A DNA stretch of 64,000 bases from Fibrobacter succinogenes (GTDB taxonomy: Bacteria; Fibrobacterota; Fibrobacteria; Fibrobacterales; Fibrobacteraceae), in the NCBI GenBank assembly GCA_902800815.1, contig CADCGB010000005.1, forward strand, positions 1 through 64,000, written 5' to 3'. The notes beneath the pieces are model-generated. The model had not been told where the DNA came from and did not search any database. It saw nothing but the letters and a program-made list of their open reading frames with translations. Shown here in pieces: positions 51,945 through 61,366 of the stretch. Numbering within the stretch: the first letter of the stretch is position 1; every line of letters starts with the position of its first letter. Both the position numbers and the translations under genes were made by a program.

Positions 51945-53372
51945 GTGAAAAAGAGAAAACTTGTTTTATTGTCCTTTTTGGCTGTATTGGCGCTATCGCT
52001 TTCGGCATGCCTTTTCGATTCCGACGATACGGCGCTTAGCAGCTGGCTTTCTGACCAGGGCTTGCCCGACAGCTACAAGGTCCAGACTATCACCATAGAA
52101 GACCTTACTCCGGTGTCTGCGGAGGCGTATGCCGGCAAGACTGTCTTTTCTGCGTATGACAGGGCGCTTCTGGGTGCCCAGGCGGGCGTGAACCACGACC
52201 TCGTTCTCGATATCGCGTTCAGGGATTCGGCGTTCATCGACTCGCTGTCCAAATCGGATTCCGCTGCTGCGTTCGTTACCCTGTTCGTGCTCAATCCATT
52301 CTATTCCGCGAAATACTTCCCGGCCGATTCGCTCCCGTATGAGGAGACTCTCGACCTGAAGGTGGAATGGAAACTCGATGTGGGTAAGGGCAAGCCCAAG
52401 GCGTTTGTCGACAGTATCAAGGATATCAAGGATTCCGCCTGGCGTGAAGACCTCCAGGAATGGGAGGCGGACAATTCCGCCGATACCACGTACGAACTTT
52501 CCATTGGCGCGAAGGATTCCCTCGTGAAGATTAACATGCCTTCTGCGCTGGTCGAGGACTTGAAGAAAGCGGGTTCCGCGACGCACCTGCAGTTGCGCCT
52601 TTCCGCTCCGGATTCCAAGCGTGCCTACCGTATCTACGGTACGGGGACGGGCCTTGCCCCTTTCATGCGAGTGAAGACTTTCTCCGATACCACCTACAAG
52701 AACTTTACGGCCTTCCGCATGAGCGAGGTGATTACCTACACGGATACCTGCGATGGCTGCCTCTTGCTCCATGGCGGCGTGCTCGATTCCATCGTGGTGG
52801 AGTACCCCATCGACAAGGTTCTCGAGGCGCTTTCCGATTTCTATGGCGATGCGTTCCCCTTCGACGAGGGTGACGGCAACGATGTGCGCCAGGCGGTGGT
52901 GCTTGCGCAGATTACGTTCCCGCGTGACGATTCCGAGGGCATAAACGAACTGGGACTGCCCATCCAGGTTGTGGTCGGTACGTATATCGATAGCCTGGGT
53001 ACGGAAATCCGCAAGATGGAAGAATACAGGCTGAACCGCAAGATGATTGTTGAAAAGGGGCACCCGAACCTGGTGTTCTTCGATGGCGACTCGCTTTCGC
53101 TGCAGGTCACCTACGGTATGCGCGACGTTATTAACCAGGCAAAGAGCGGGCGCAACCTCAAGATGATGGTGCGTCTGGGCTACCCGATGTTGCAGTCGAT
53201 GGATTCCGCCTATGTGGACTATGCGTTCCAGGATACGACGACGGGCAAGACTGATACGTCGTACGTGTTCTTTAGCCATTTTGATTACGCCCGATACGAC
53301 TTCGGTACATCGTTCAGCAAGCCGGCAACCTTAAAACTCTGGCTTGCCACCAAGCGCGGGGGTGAAGAATGA
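51945..53372 (+). CDS. Envelope lipoprotein of unknown function
   Basis: The product has 475 residues with a GTG start (GGAG eight nt upstream). The lipobox is LSLSAC (Cys about 22). The rest is beta-rich, with many DS and DT pairs: FSAYDRALLGAQAGVNHDLV, LDIAFRDSAFIDSLSKSDSA, THLQLRLSAPDSKRAYRIYG and MVRLGYPMLQSMDSAYVDYA. No catalytic motif was recognised. The gene overlaps the following barrel gene by ATGA, suggesting that the lipoprotein and barrel act together at the outer membrane. Confidence 0.75.
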   Translation: MKKRKLVLLSFLAVLALSLSACLFDSDDTALSSWLSDQGLPDSYKVQTITIEDLTPVSAEAYAGKTVFSAYDRALLGAQAGVNHDLVLDIAFRDSAFIDSLSKSDSAAAFVTLFVLNPFYSAKYFPADSLPYEETLDLKVEWKLDVGKGKPKAFVDSIKDIKDSAWREDLQEWEADNSADTTYELSIGAKDSLVKINMPSALVEDLKKAGSATHLQLRLSAPDSKRAYRIYGTGTGLAPFMRVKTFSDTTYKNFTAFRMSEVITYTDTCDGCLLLHGGVLDSIVVEYPIDKVLEALSDFYGDAFPFDEGDGNDVRQAVVLAQITFPRDDSEGINELGLPIQVVVGTYIDSLGTEIRKMEEYRLNRKMIVEKGHPNLVFFDGDSLSLQVTYGMRDVINQAKSGRNLKMMVRLGYPMLQSMDSAYVDYAFQDTTTGKTDTSYVFFSHFDYARYDFGTSFSKPATLKLWLATKRGGEE

Positions 53373-54610
53373 AAAAGATTCTAGGTCTTATTGTTTGCCT
53401 TGTTGCGTTTACGCAGGCGTCGATGATTGGTCTCGATGCTCTTGGTGAAGAACATGTCGTCGGCGGGTCCGCCGCCGCTGCCGGTCGCGGGTATGCTGGC
53501 GGTGCCAAGACGGGTGAGGCCGAGGGGCTTTCCGTTACGAACCCGGCCCGTATGGCTTTCGATACGAAGGTCGTGTTCAACCTGAACTTCCTTCTGGAAT
53601 TCTATACGGCAGAGCGTCATGGCGACAGCTATTTCACGAAGAACCTTGCCATGCCGTCGTTCAACCTCTCGTTCCCGATGGGCGATTTCGGTGCGTTCGG
53701 TGTTTCTCTCTGGCAGCATTATTCTTCCGTAATCCGCGAGGAGATCTCGGATTCTGCCAGTGCTGCCGAGGCGAAGATTGAATACAACGGTAGCGTGTAC
53801 GAGATTGTGCCGACGTATGCGGTGCGTCTCCCGTACCTCCGCAATATTTCGCTGGGTGCCGCGATGCATGTCGTGATGGGCAGCATGAAGCGCAGCCTTA
53901 CGCTTGGCCCGAACAAGGATGCCGTTGCCGAAGAGGATGTGTGGGCGACCAACAACAAGGACATTACGGACTACGTGGATGGCTCCTGGGAGATTGAACA
54001 CCACCCCGGCTACTACACGGGCTCTATCCAGTATCGCGGACGCCAGTCCTCGTTCTACTTCTCGTACACGACGGGCTATACGCTGTTGAACGAGTTGGAA
54101 TACAATTTCCGCTTCTCTGAACTCGATACGCTTGTCCCGAGCAAGATCGACCGCCGTATTGAAGTCCCGGCCATGTTTGCAACTGGCGTCAACTACCGTC
54201 TGGCCAAGAGACACAACGTGATGATGGACTTGCAGTGGCGCGTCTGGGACGAAGATGTCGAGAATGTGGGCCACAGTTACGATATGCGCAGCGTGACCAA
54301 GACGCAGGATGACTTTGTCGCCTCTATCGGTTACCAGCGCGATGGCAGCGGACTTTACTACGACCCGTTCTGGGACAGGATTACGTACCGTGCAGGCGCA
54401 TGGTACAAGAACTGGTACATCAAGGATGTCTATGAGATTGGCGGTTCTGTCGGTGCGAACTTCCCGCTGGGCAGGAAGGGGATTGCCGTGGATCTCGCCC
54501 TCCAGGGCGGCAAGCGTATTTCTGAATCCAGGGACAACTGGGAAGAGGTATTCCTGGGCATGCGTCTCGGGTTGATGGGTATCGGGAGCTGGGGACAGTC
54601 CCGCAGGTAA
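53369..54610 (+). CDS. FadL-like outer-membrane barrel protein
   Basis: The product has 413 residues. The signal peptide is KKILGLIVCLVAFTQAS. The segment GRGYAGGAKTGEAEGLSVTN followed by PARMAF matches the N-terminal hatch region of FadL/PorV-like barrels (usually GNAGVA...ALSxNPAGLA). About fourteen amphipathic strands follow, such as SFNLSFPMGDFGAFGVSLWQ, FYFSYTTGYTLLNELEYNF and VSVGANFPLG-like ends. It is probably a channel for a hydrophobic compound or a surface-protein shuttle. It is translationally coupled to the preceding lipoprotein. Confidence 0.78.
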   Translation: MKKILGLIVCLVAFTQASMIGLDALGEEHVVGGSAAAAGRGYAGGAKTGEAEGLSVTNPARMAFDTKVVFNLNFLLEFYTAERHGDSYFTKNLAMPSFNLSFPMGDFGAFGVSLWQHYSSVIREEISDSASAAEAKIEYNGSVYEIVPTYAVRLPYLRNISLGAAMHVVMGSMKRSLTLGPNKDAVAEEDVWATNNKDITDYVDGSWEIEHHPGYYTGSIQYRGRQSSFYFSYTTGYTLLNELEYNFRFSELDTLVPSKIDRRIEVPAMFATGVNYRLAKRHNVMMDLQWRVWDEDVENVGHSYDMRSVTKTQDDFVASIGYQRDGSGLYYDPFWDRITYRAGAWYKNWYIKDVYEIGGSVGANFPLGRKGIAVDLALQGGKRISESRDNWEEVFLGMRLGLMGIGSWGQSRR

Positions 54611-54630
54611 TTTTTCGAAGGAGGCTAGTA

Positions 54631-55797
54631 ATGGCTACGAAAAAAACAGCAAAGACGAAGGCCACCAAGAAGGTGGTAGAAAAGGCCGTCAAGGAAACGA
54701 CCTCCAAGATCAAGAAGACCGTGAAGTCTGTCGCGAAGGAAGCCGAGAAGGTGGCAACCAAGGTCGCGTCGAAGACCGCTACGGCGAAGGCCGCTGTCAA
54801 GACGGCCGCGAAGACTGCTACGAAGTCGGCTGCAAAGCCCGTTGCAAAGATTGCCGCGAAGGTGACGGCTAAGGCTTCGGCAAAGTCCGCCCCGAAGGCA
54901 TCGGAACAGACCGATGTCGTGCTCAAGTCTACCGAAAGGAAGCCTGCGAAGACGGTGAAGGTTGCCGCCCCGAAGGCTGCCGCAAAGCCTGTTACGAAGA
55001 CCGCCAGCATGGCGCAGAACTTCGACCCCGAATACCTCGTACTCATGCAGAAGGATCCGAACTGGATGCAGGCCTTCTGGGAAGTTTCCGAGGACCGTAT
55101 CAAGCGTGCCAAGAAGGGCAAGGGCAAGCTGGTGCTCCGCCTGTTCGACGTCTCGGGTGACCTTACCGTGAAGCGCGCCAAGAAGCGCAAGTTCCGCGAT
55201 GTGGTGGTGCCTGCCGATGCCCGCAGCTGGTATGTGGAAAACAAGGCTACCGACTCTACGGTTGCCGTGCTCGGCTTTGCCCAGGGCAAGAACTTTATGC
55301 CGCTCGTGGAATCCGTTCCGGTGCAGGCCTACTCTCCGGAAGGTTCCGAAGTGAACGTGGACGACGTGTTTGTGAAGGCTTCCCTCGGCGGTGCCGCCAT
55401 GGGCGGTTTTGGCAGTTCGGGACTTTCGAGCATGTCCGCAAAGAACTGGCTCGAGAATGCGCTCGGCAGCCTCTCCAGTTCGTCGGGTTCCATGTTCTCC
55501 GGCGCACTTTCCAGTGCCGCCCTCAAGAGCAACAAGCTGGAACTCCCGAAGGATTCCGTGAACTACGGCAAGGACTTTTTCCTGTGGGTCAAGACCCGCC
55601 TGATCGTTTACGGCGGAACTCGCCCGGATGCACACCTCCAGGTGCGTGGCGAACCGTTCCCGCTGAACCCGGATGGTACCTTCAGTTTCGAGGAAGACCT
55701 GCCGGATTCTACGAAGATTATCCCGGTGTTCGCTACCGACAAGGATGGCGACTTCCCGACAACGATCGTGCCTATCGTCGTTAAGCGTACGGAGTAG
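54631..55797 (+). CDS. Histone-H1-like Lys/Ala-rich domain fused to DUF4912
   Basis: The product has 388 residues. Residues 1-125 are almost only Lys, Ala, Thr and Val in repeats such as AAVKTAAKTATKSAAKPVAK, like bacterial histone-H1-type nucleic-acid binders. Residues 130-388 form DUF4912: YLVLMQKDPNWMQAFWEVSE, KLVLRLFDVSGDLT, DVVVPADARSWYVEN and GKDFFLWVKTRLIVYGGTRP. A Ser/Gly loop (about 255-295) interrupts the domain. DUF4912 genes are often found next to GH57 genes, as here. The product may bind nucleic acid or polyanions through its N-terminus; its role is unknown. GGAGG lies upstream of the ATG. Confidence 0.85.
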   Translation: MATKKTAKTKATKKVVEKAVKETTSKIKKTVKSVAKEAEKVATKVASKTATAKAAVKTAAKTATKSAAKPVAKIAAKVTAKASAKSAPKASEQTDVVLKSTERKPAKTVKVAAPKAAAKPVTKTASMAQNFDPEYLVLMQKDPNWMQAFWEVSEDRIKRAKKGKGKLVLRLFDVSGDLTVKRAKKRKFRDVVVPADARSWYVENKATDSTVAVLGFAQGKNFMPLVESVPVQAYSPEGSEVNVDDVFVKASLGGAAMGGFGSSGLSSMSAKNWLENALGSLSSSSGSMFSGALSSAALKSNKLELPKDSVNYGKDFFLWVKTRLIVYGGTRPDAHLQVRGEPFPLNPDGTFSFEEDLPDSTKIIPVFATDKDGDFPTTIVPIVVKRTE

Positions 55798-55827
55798 GCT
55801 AGCCTGCTCGAAACCCACGAGGACTCA

Positions 55828-57444
55828 TTGTCCGCGCCCGGTAAAATACACCTGCTGCTGCACGCGCACCTGCCTTTTGTGCGCGAGCCCGAATATGACC
55901 GGTTCCTGGAAGAGAACTGGTTCTTCGAGGCTATGGCGGAGACGTACCTGCCGCTTATCCAGATGCTCCGCCGCCTGCAGGAGAAGGGCGTGCCGGGGAC
56001 GCTCAACCTGAGTGTTTCCTCTGCGCTCCTCGCGATGCTTACCGACAGTTTGTTGCTCGAAAAGTTCACGCGTCATCTGCACCGGCAGATGGAACTCATC
56101 GAGAAGGAACGTGAACGTGCCCGCGGGAACGACGAACTTTCTCCCGTAGTGGATTTCTATTACCGGCGACAGGTCGCGCTTATTGACACGTGGGAACGCG
56201 ATTGCAAGTGCGAAATTGTGCCTGCGCTAAGGCAACTTGAGGATTGCGGAAAACTGAATCTCCTTACCTGTGTGGGTACGCACCCGTTCTTGCCGGCATA
56301 CCAGTCCGACGTGCAGGCGATTCGCTTGCAGTTGGGCGTTACGGTGCGTGCATTCGAAGAAGCCTTCGGGCGGAGGCCCAGCGGGCTTTGGCTCCCCGAG
56401 TGCGGGTATTTCGAGGGGCTGGACACGCTCCTTGCCGAATTCGGGTTCAAGTACTTCTTCCTCGAGACCCACGGCGTGCTTTTGGCAAAGCCCGCGCCCA
56501 AATACGGAGTATTTGCGCCAATAAAGACCCCTGCGGGGCTTTATTGCATGGGCCGCGAACAGGCGAGTTCCATGGAGGTTTGGAGCCGCAAGACGGGCTA
56601 CCCGGGGCATCCCGAGTACCGCGAGTTCTTCAAGGATATCGCAAGCGAACGCGACCGCAACTACCTGGGCGATTACTTTATGGCGGGCGATACTCCTATC
56701 GAGACCGGCCTCAAGTACTACCGTATTACCGGGAGCGAGGACAAGCAGATTTATCGCCCGTGGAACGCGATGCGCCTGGTGGAAGACCACGCGCGACTCT
56801 TTGTGGCGAACCGCGAGGCGACCGTCACCGAGCTCCTCCCGAACATGGAAGGCAACAAGGTTTCCATCCTGTGCCCCTACGATGCGGAACTCTTTGGACA
56901 CTGGTGGTTCGAGGGCCCGCTGTTTATCGAGAAGATGTTTGAGCGTGCTGCTGCATCCAACACGGTAGAGATGGCCTCACTCGAAACCACGATGTATTCT
57001 TCCTGCGATGGGGCGGTACATAGCCCAATATTCTCCTCATGGGGCGAGGGCGGTTTCGGTGAAGTCTGGATGAATGACGAGGTGAGTCACGCGTACCCGC
57101 TATTCTTCCGCATGCGCGGCATGATGGAGGAGTTCCGCCGCGCGCTCGTTGCCCGCGAGAAGAAGGGCAAGACTGCGCAGACAAAACTGTTCCGCAGGTT
57201 CTACGCGCAGATGGCCCGCGAACTATTACTGTTCCAGGCCTCCGACTGGGCGTTCATGATTCACAACAAGTCTGCTGCAGACTACGCGCGGTTCCGCGAG
57301 AATACGCACTACAGGAATGTGTGCGCCCTCTACGCCGCCGCGATGACCGGACTCGCGATGGGTCGCAAAAAGCCCGATACTTCGCTCTTGAATAAGCTCG
57401 AAAATCAAGACAATCTTTTCCCGTGGATCGGGGAGTTGCTTTAA
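55828..57444 (+). CDS. GH57 (DUF1957-type) 1,4-alpha-glucan branching enzyme-like protein
   Basis: The product has 538 residues with a TTG start (CGAGGA upstream). The family-57 (beta/alpha)7 barrel starts KIHLLLHAHLPFVREPEYDR. It has the nucleophile Glu in SGLWLPECGYFEGLD and the acid/base Asp in LCPYDAELFGHWWFEGPLF. The C-terminal helical domain contains LLLFQASDWAFMIHNKSAAD and YARFR, typical of DUF1957 branching enzymes. It probably forms alpha-1,6 branches in glycogen, which Fibrobacter stores. It follows the DUF4912 gene by 30 nt. Confidence 0.9.
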   Translation: MSAPGKIHLLLHAHLPFVREPEYDRFLEENWFFEAMAETYLPLIQMLRRLQEKGVPGTLNLSVSSALLAMLTDSLLLEKFTRHLHRQMELIEKERERARGNDELSPVVDFYYRRQVALIDTWERDCKCEIVPALRQLEDCGKLNLLTCVGTHPFLPAYQSDVQAIRLQLGVTVRAFEEAFGRRPSGLWLPECGYFEGLDTLLAEFGFKYFFLETHGVLLAKPAPKYGVFAPIKTPAGLYCMGREQASSMEVWSRKTGYPGHPEYREFFKDIASERDRNYLGDYFMAGDTPIETGLKYYRITGSEDKQIYRPWNAMRLVEDHARLFVANREATVTELLPNMEGNKVSILCPYDAELFGHWWFEGPLFIEKMFERAAASNTVEMASLETTMYSSCDGAVHSPIFSSWGEGGFGEVWMNDEVSHAYPLFFRMRGMMEEFRRALVAREKKGKTAQTKLFRRFYAQMARELLLFQASDWAFMIHNKSAADYARFRENTHYRNVCALYAAAMTGLAMGRKKPDTSLLNKLENQDNLFPWIGELL

Positions 57445-57765
57445 CCTGCGCTATTAAATAATGTTTTGCTTCGAGGGCGCTTTATACGCTCGCACATTCA
57501 CTTTGTTCGAGTGTTCGCTTTATAAAGTGCCACTCTACGCAAAAAAAATAATGGTGGCTCCGGTTGAAAATGGTTTATTTCTCTTTTTGCGGGAAAGAGA
57601 TGAGCGGCGGGAGGAAACCCTCGCGGCTGTTAGTCGCTTCGGGTTTCCTAAGCGTTCGGAAATTTTATTAAACGGCTTTTTTTGTAATGTTGGCTTCATC
57701 GTGTGCTCCGCACGTTCGCACGATCACTTCGTTCAAGTGTTCGCTTTATATTTTTGCGCGCAATC
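57445..57765. other. 321-bp palindrome-rich intergenic region
   Basis: No gene was accepted here. It contains AGGAAACCC ... GGGTTTCCT (stem around 57616-57653) with inner CGCGGC/GTCGC pairing. It also contains two copies of CACTT[T/C]GTTC[G/A]AGTG followed by TTCGCTTTATA, at about 57499 and 57724. A further CCTAGT ... ACTAGG hairpin spans the stop codon of the leftward gene. It looks like a cluster of short dispersed repeats. Confidence 0.6.
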
Positions 57766-59421
57766 CTAGTACACGACTAGGAACTTCTGCGTCTTGCCGC
57801 TGGAGCCGGCGCGGAAGCGGTACACGCCGGGTTTCATCGAGTCCTTTACCTTGTCTGCTTCGATGCAGTGCGTGGTCCTTTCGTAGGGCTCGCGCAGCAC
57901 CAGGTCCCCGCGGGCGTTCCTTATCTCGATAAACTTCTTGGATTCGGGTAGCGGCGTAAAGCAGAGCGAGCCGTTGCCGCGCCAGGGCATGGGGTAGGCG
58001 CGTAGCGTAGAATCCTTGACAATCTCGGGGATGAGTTTCGGGTCGTCGAAACTGCTGAACACCCACATGATGGAATCGGCGAAGAAGGAATCCTTCAGTA
58101 TGGAATCGAGCGCCGACGTGTTCGAGATTCCGCGGATGTCTATTTTGTCGCCGTTGAACACGAGTGCCGAGGCCTTGCCCCTGTAGGATTCAATGTTCGG
58201 GACTCCGCCTAGGTAGTAATTGAATGCGTATATCGGCGCCTCGGGAACAAAACGGTTGTGGTCCGTGCTGTCCTCGACTGTTTCTGCGTGTATGGCAGAT
58301 ACAGTGTTCCATTCGGGCTGGTCATCGTAAATCCAGCGGGACTTACTTACGGATTTTGCATTTTTCCCGGAGAGCGCGACGGATGTCGCGAAATCGTGGA
58401 ACAGCGAATCGCCTTCCAGTTTACGCTTGTCAAGGATTTTCTTGAGGTGTTCCTTGAAGGGCGAGTCTGGCCCGGTTTCGAAAAGTTCCCAGATTTCCTT
58501 GTCAAAGTGCTTGTCTACGTGGGTGTAGAGGTACAGGTAGAGAATCGCAAGGCAGTAGTCGTCCTTTAGTCTATCCAGAGGGGTTCCCGTGAAGCCGAAG
58601 ATCCTGTTGAGGTACAGAATGTAGTCGTTTATCTCGGGTGCGCCGAGTTCCTCGTTTGCCGCCGCGGATGCCTCTATCCAGTAAGTCCAGTGGTTGTACA
58701 GGTCCATGTAGCGCAACTGTACGGCATGGAACATTTCGTGGAATATGGTTACGCGGATTCCCTTGGCGAAGTTCTCGTTGTAGGAGTACTGGTATGTCGT
58801 GTTGTATAGGGTGACTGTCGAGGCGGGGTAGTGGCATTCCTTGCCATCGCTTTCGACGGAGGCTGTGACGGTTGAGCCTTCCTGCACGTACTTGAAGTCG
58901 TTGTCGATGATGATTTCGGACTTGTGGTAATCCTTGGGGCTTGAGTATGTCACGCCGTAGCATCCGTTGCAGGCGTCTGCCTTGAGCACGCTTCTCGGGT
59001 CATGGAGAAAGTCGAGTTCTGCGACTTCGACCGGGTAGAATCCTTCCTTGACAGGCTTCTGGAAGTGGCTTGTGGTATCGAGCCCGAGGGGTGCGCGCAT
59101 TCCCATGGTCTTCGTGTGGAACGTGAGTGCCTTCTCGAGCGTTACGGCAAGCGAGTCGATGAACTCGGGCGAGGTGGCGTGCGGGCCTTTACCGAGCGTG
59201 TAGAATATCTGGAAGTGTTCCGTTTCTCGTGTGTAGACGCTGTCGTAGTATTCGCGAGCATCGCAGTCCTTGATTCGGGTCGCGGCGGCAGGGTGCAATA
59301 CGCTTTTGGGCTGCTTGCTGTTCTGGATTGCAAAATGCATGCCGCACTTGCCCCCGTGTGCGAAGGCGGTGCCGGTGAGCGTGAGTGCAAGGGCGAGGTG
59401 GGGCAGGGAGAACTTACGCAT
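57766..59421 (-). CDS. Secreted HExxH zinc metallopeptidase-like protein
   Basis: The product has 551 residues from ATG 59421 (GGAGGGAAC upstream). The signal peptide is LPHLALALTLTGTAFA. Central motif: FHEMFHAVQLRYMDLYNHWT, then YWIEASAAANEELG, an HExxH plus downstream Glu pattern of gluzincin-type metalloproteases. Cys pairs (CDAREY..., CNGCYG) suggest disulfides. The C-terminal 80 residues (PESKKFIEIRNARGDLVLRE and MKPGVYRFRAGSSGKTQKFL) form a small beta domain that resembles type IX secretion or surface-sorting ends. The substrate is unknown. It overlaps the ubiD stop by 8 nt (ATGCGTAA), so it is translationally coupled. Confidence 0.78.
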   Translation of the reverse strand: MRKFSLPHLALALTLTGTAFAHGGKCGMHFAIQNSKQPKSVLHPAAATRIKDCDAREYYDSVYTRETEHFQIFYTLGKGPHATSPEFIDSLAVTLEKALTFHTKTMGMRAPLGLDTTSHFQKPVKEGFYPVEVAELDFLHDPRSVLKADACNGCYGVTYSSPKDYHKSEIIIDNDFKYVQEGSTVTASVESDGKECHYPASTVTLYNTTYQYSYNENFAKGIRVTIFHEMFHAVQLRYMDLYNHWTYWIEASAAANEELGAPEINDYILYLNRIFGFTGTPLDRLKDDYCLAILYLYLYTHVDKHFDKEIWELFETGPDSPFKEHLKKILDKRKLEGDSLFHDFATSVALSGKNAKSVSKSRWIYDDQPEWNTVSAIHAETVEDSTDHNRFVPEAPIYAFNYYLGGVPNIESYRGKASALVFNGDKIDIRGISNTSALDSILKDSFFADSIMWVFSSFDDPKLIPEIVKDSTLRAYPMPWRGNGSLCFTPLPESKKFIEIRNARGDLVLREPYERTTHCIEADKVKDSMKPGVYRFRAGSSGKTQKFLVVY

Positions 59422-61342
59422 GTTCCCTCCCGGCATTTGCAAGTATTTCTGTGGCGCGTTGCTTGACCGAGCCGCTTACGGTAAGCATCTTTTGGTGCCT
59501 GGGCTTTGCGGTGGCGTCGACGATAAGCGGCGCGTCTATCGCCCAGTGCTTTTGCGCAAAGCGCTCGTTCAGCCCGTAGATATCTTGTGCGGGGTCGGAG
59601 CGCGTGAACGTTGTCCACAGGAAATCATCGAGGCTCTGCTGCGAGCCGTCGCCGATAGTGGAGGTATCGTCCATGACGCTCACCCACGGGTAGTTCTCGC
59701 GGTATTCCCAGCTTGCGAGGGCGTCGCGGAGCGCCTGCATGTAGGCACTGTTTAGTTCGCCGCCGTTCCATTGTATGGCGAGTACGCCCTTCATCGCGAT
59801 TCTTGCATTGCTGAAGCCTGCGGGCAGTACAAGCCCGTCAAGGTCATTGCGATTCTCGTGCAGTTCGCGGCGCTTGACGCCTGCCGCGGCAATCACGAGC
59901 TTGGAACCGTGATTGAGGCGCGTTCCCGTGTAGTCGAGCGTGTCGATAAACGTGGAGGTCTGGAAGTGTAGATCCCGCGCAAAGTCTACTCGCTCCAGCA
60001 TGTGCGCGAAGAAAGCCGGAACGTCGCGGACATCCAGTTGCCCGGTGGCATTCTTTGCCCCGTGAACATCCTGATTTTTGTCGGCGGGCTGTTTAACACC
60101 CGTTGGCTGTTTAATGCCCGCTTCATCGGCGATGGCATCTTCCTTCGCGGCCACCATCAGGTACTTCGCGAGTGAAACCTGGTTGAACCCGAGCAGCGCA
60201 TTCGCTGTCTTCAAAAGTTCAAGCGGTTCGCGTTCCTCGGGCTTTATGTAGGGTATAAAGTTTTCCTTCGCGACGGCGAGGCAGAGCGGGTGTACGCCCG
60301 ATGCGTCGACCGCGTGGACAGCCTCTACGCCCGGGAGCGACGAGGGTACCATCGGCTTGGTAATGTCGTGTATGAACTCCCCGAAAATCGTGTCTTCCTT
60401 TGGGGGCCTGCCTACGGAGGTGAACGGGTAAATCGCGTTCTTCTTGCAGAGCACCTTCCTTACCTTCAGGTAGGGGAAGAGGTGCTTGCCGGAATAGTAG
60501 CCCACGTGGTCGCCGAATGGCCCCTCGGGCTTGAGTTCGGGTGCAATCTCTCCCAGGATGCAGAAATCCGCATCGCTCGAGACGATGTAGCCCTCGTGCA
60601 TAAAGTAGCGGAAGCGCCTCCCGCCGAGCATTCCGGCGAAGGTAAGCTCCGAGAGGTCCTCGGGCATGGGCATCACCGCGGCGACGGTATGTGCAGGGGG
60701 CCCGCCCAGGAAAACGCTCACCTTGAGGGGGCGGCCTTCCTCGATGGCCTTCCTGTGGTGCCGCGCGATGTCGCGGTTTATCTGGTAGTGGATGCCGCAT
60801 TCATCGGGTGTGAAATCGTTCCCTGCAATCTGCACGCGGTACATGCCGAGGTTTGCGGCGAGTATCTTCGCGTCGCTACCCGGGAGTGTCGCTACCTGCG
60901 GGAGCGTGAGGAATGGCCCGCCGTCTTCGGGCCAGCCGACGATTTGCGGGAGGTCTGCGAGGGTGCATTCCTCGAAGTCGCGGATGCTGCCCGAACGCTT
61001 GGGGAGCGAGCGGATGCCTGCCCTTGCTGCACGCAATAAAGTGGCGGGGCCTGCATGCCTGAAAAATTCTGCGGGGTTGGACTTGAACTGGACTGCGGTC
61101 CTGGTGCTTTCGAGGGTATCCCGGAACAGGAAATCCATGCGTTCGCGGGTCCCGAAGATGTTGCAAGCCGCCTGGAACCTGCTCCCTTTCACCTTCTCGA
61201 ACAGGAGCGTCGGCCCCTTGCTGTCGAATGCCTGCCGTGCGATTTCCGCCATTTCCAGGTACGGGTCCACTTCCTCGTGGACACGCTTGAGCATCCCCGC
61301 CTTTTCCAAGTCGAGCAGGGCCTGTTTCAGTGAAGTGTACAT
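59414..61342 (-). CDS. UbiD-family decarboxylase
   Basis: The product is a 642-residue prenylated-FMN-dependent decarboxylase. Landmarks are AACNIFGTRERM, LGMYRVQIAGND, GIHYQINRDIARHHRKAIE, KVSVFLGGPPAHTVAAVMPM, DFCILGEIAPELKPEGPFGD with HVGYYSGKH, VGRPPKEDTIFG and the C-terminal WNGGELNSAYMQALRDALAS. The Glu-Arg-Glu catalytic set is plausibly conserved. An atypical insert (about 400-435, KQPTGVKQPADKNQDVHGAK) carries a short DNA repeat. Known roles are ubiquinone/menaquinone-like biosynthesis or aromatic acid decarboxylation; UbiX is not in the window. It is followed by the metallopeptidase gene. Confidence 0.9.
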   Translation of the reverse strand: MYTSLKQALLDLEKAGMLKRVHEEVDPYLEMAEIARQAFDSKGPTLLFEKVKGSRFQAACNIFGTRERMDFLFRDTLESTRTAVQFKSNPAEFFRHAGPATLLRAARAGIRSLPKRSGSIRDFEECTLADLPQIVGWPEDGGPFLTLPQVATLPGSDAKILAANLGMYRVQIAGNDFTPDECGIHYQINRDIARHHRKAIEEGRPLKVSVFLGGPPAHTVAAVMPMPEDLSELTFAGMLGGRRFRYFMHEGYIVSSDADFCILGEIAPELKPEGPFGDHVGYYSGKHLFPYLKVRKVLCKKNAIYPFTSVGRPPKEDTIFGEFIHDITKPMVPSSLPGVEAVHAVDASGVHPLCLAVAKENFIPYIKPEEREPLELLKTANALLGFNQVSLAKYLMVAAKEDAIADEAGIKQPTGVKQPADKNQDVHGAKNATGQLDVRDVPAFFAHMLERVDFARDLHFQTSTFIDTLDYTGTRLNHGSKLVIAAAGVKRRELHENRNDLDGLVLPAGFSNARIAMKGVLAIQWNGGELNSAYMQALRDALASWEYRENYPWVSVMDDTSTIGDGSQQSLDDFLWTTFTRSDPAQDIYGLNERFAQKHWAIDAPLIVDATAKPRHQKMLTVSGSVKQRATEILANAGREHA

Positions 61343-61366
61343 GGTGGCGGACCCCCCGGTGCGGGA

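Noticed and set aside
57461-57769. 102-codon open frame in the gap after the GH57 gene
   Set aside because: It has no ribosome binding site, runs through palindromic repeats and shows no protein-like composition.
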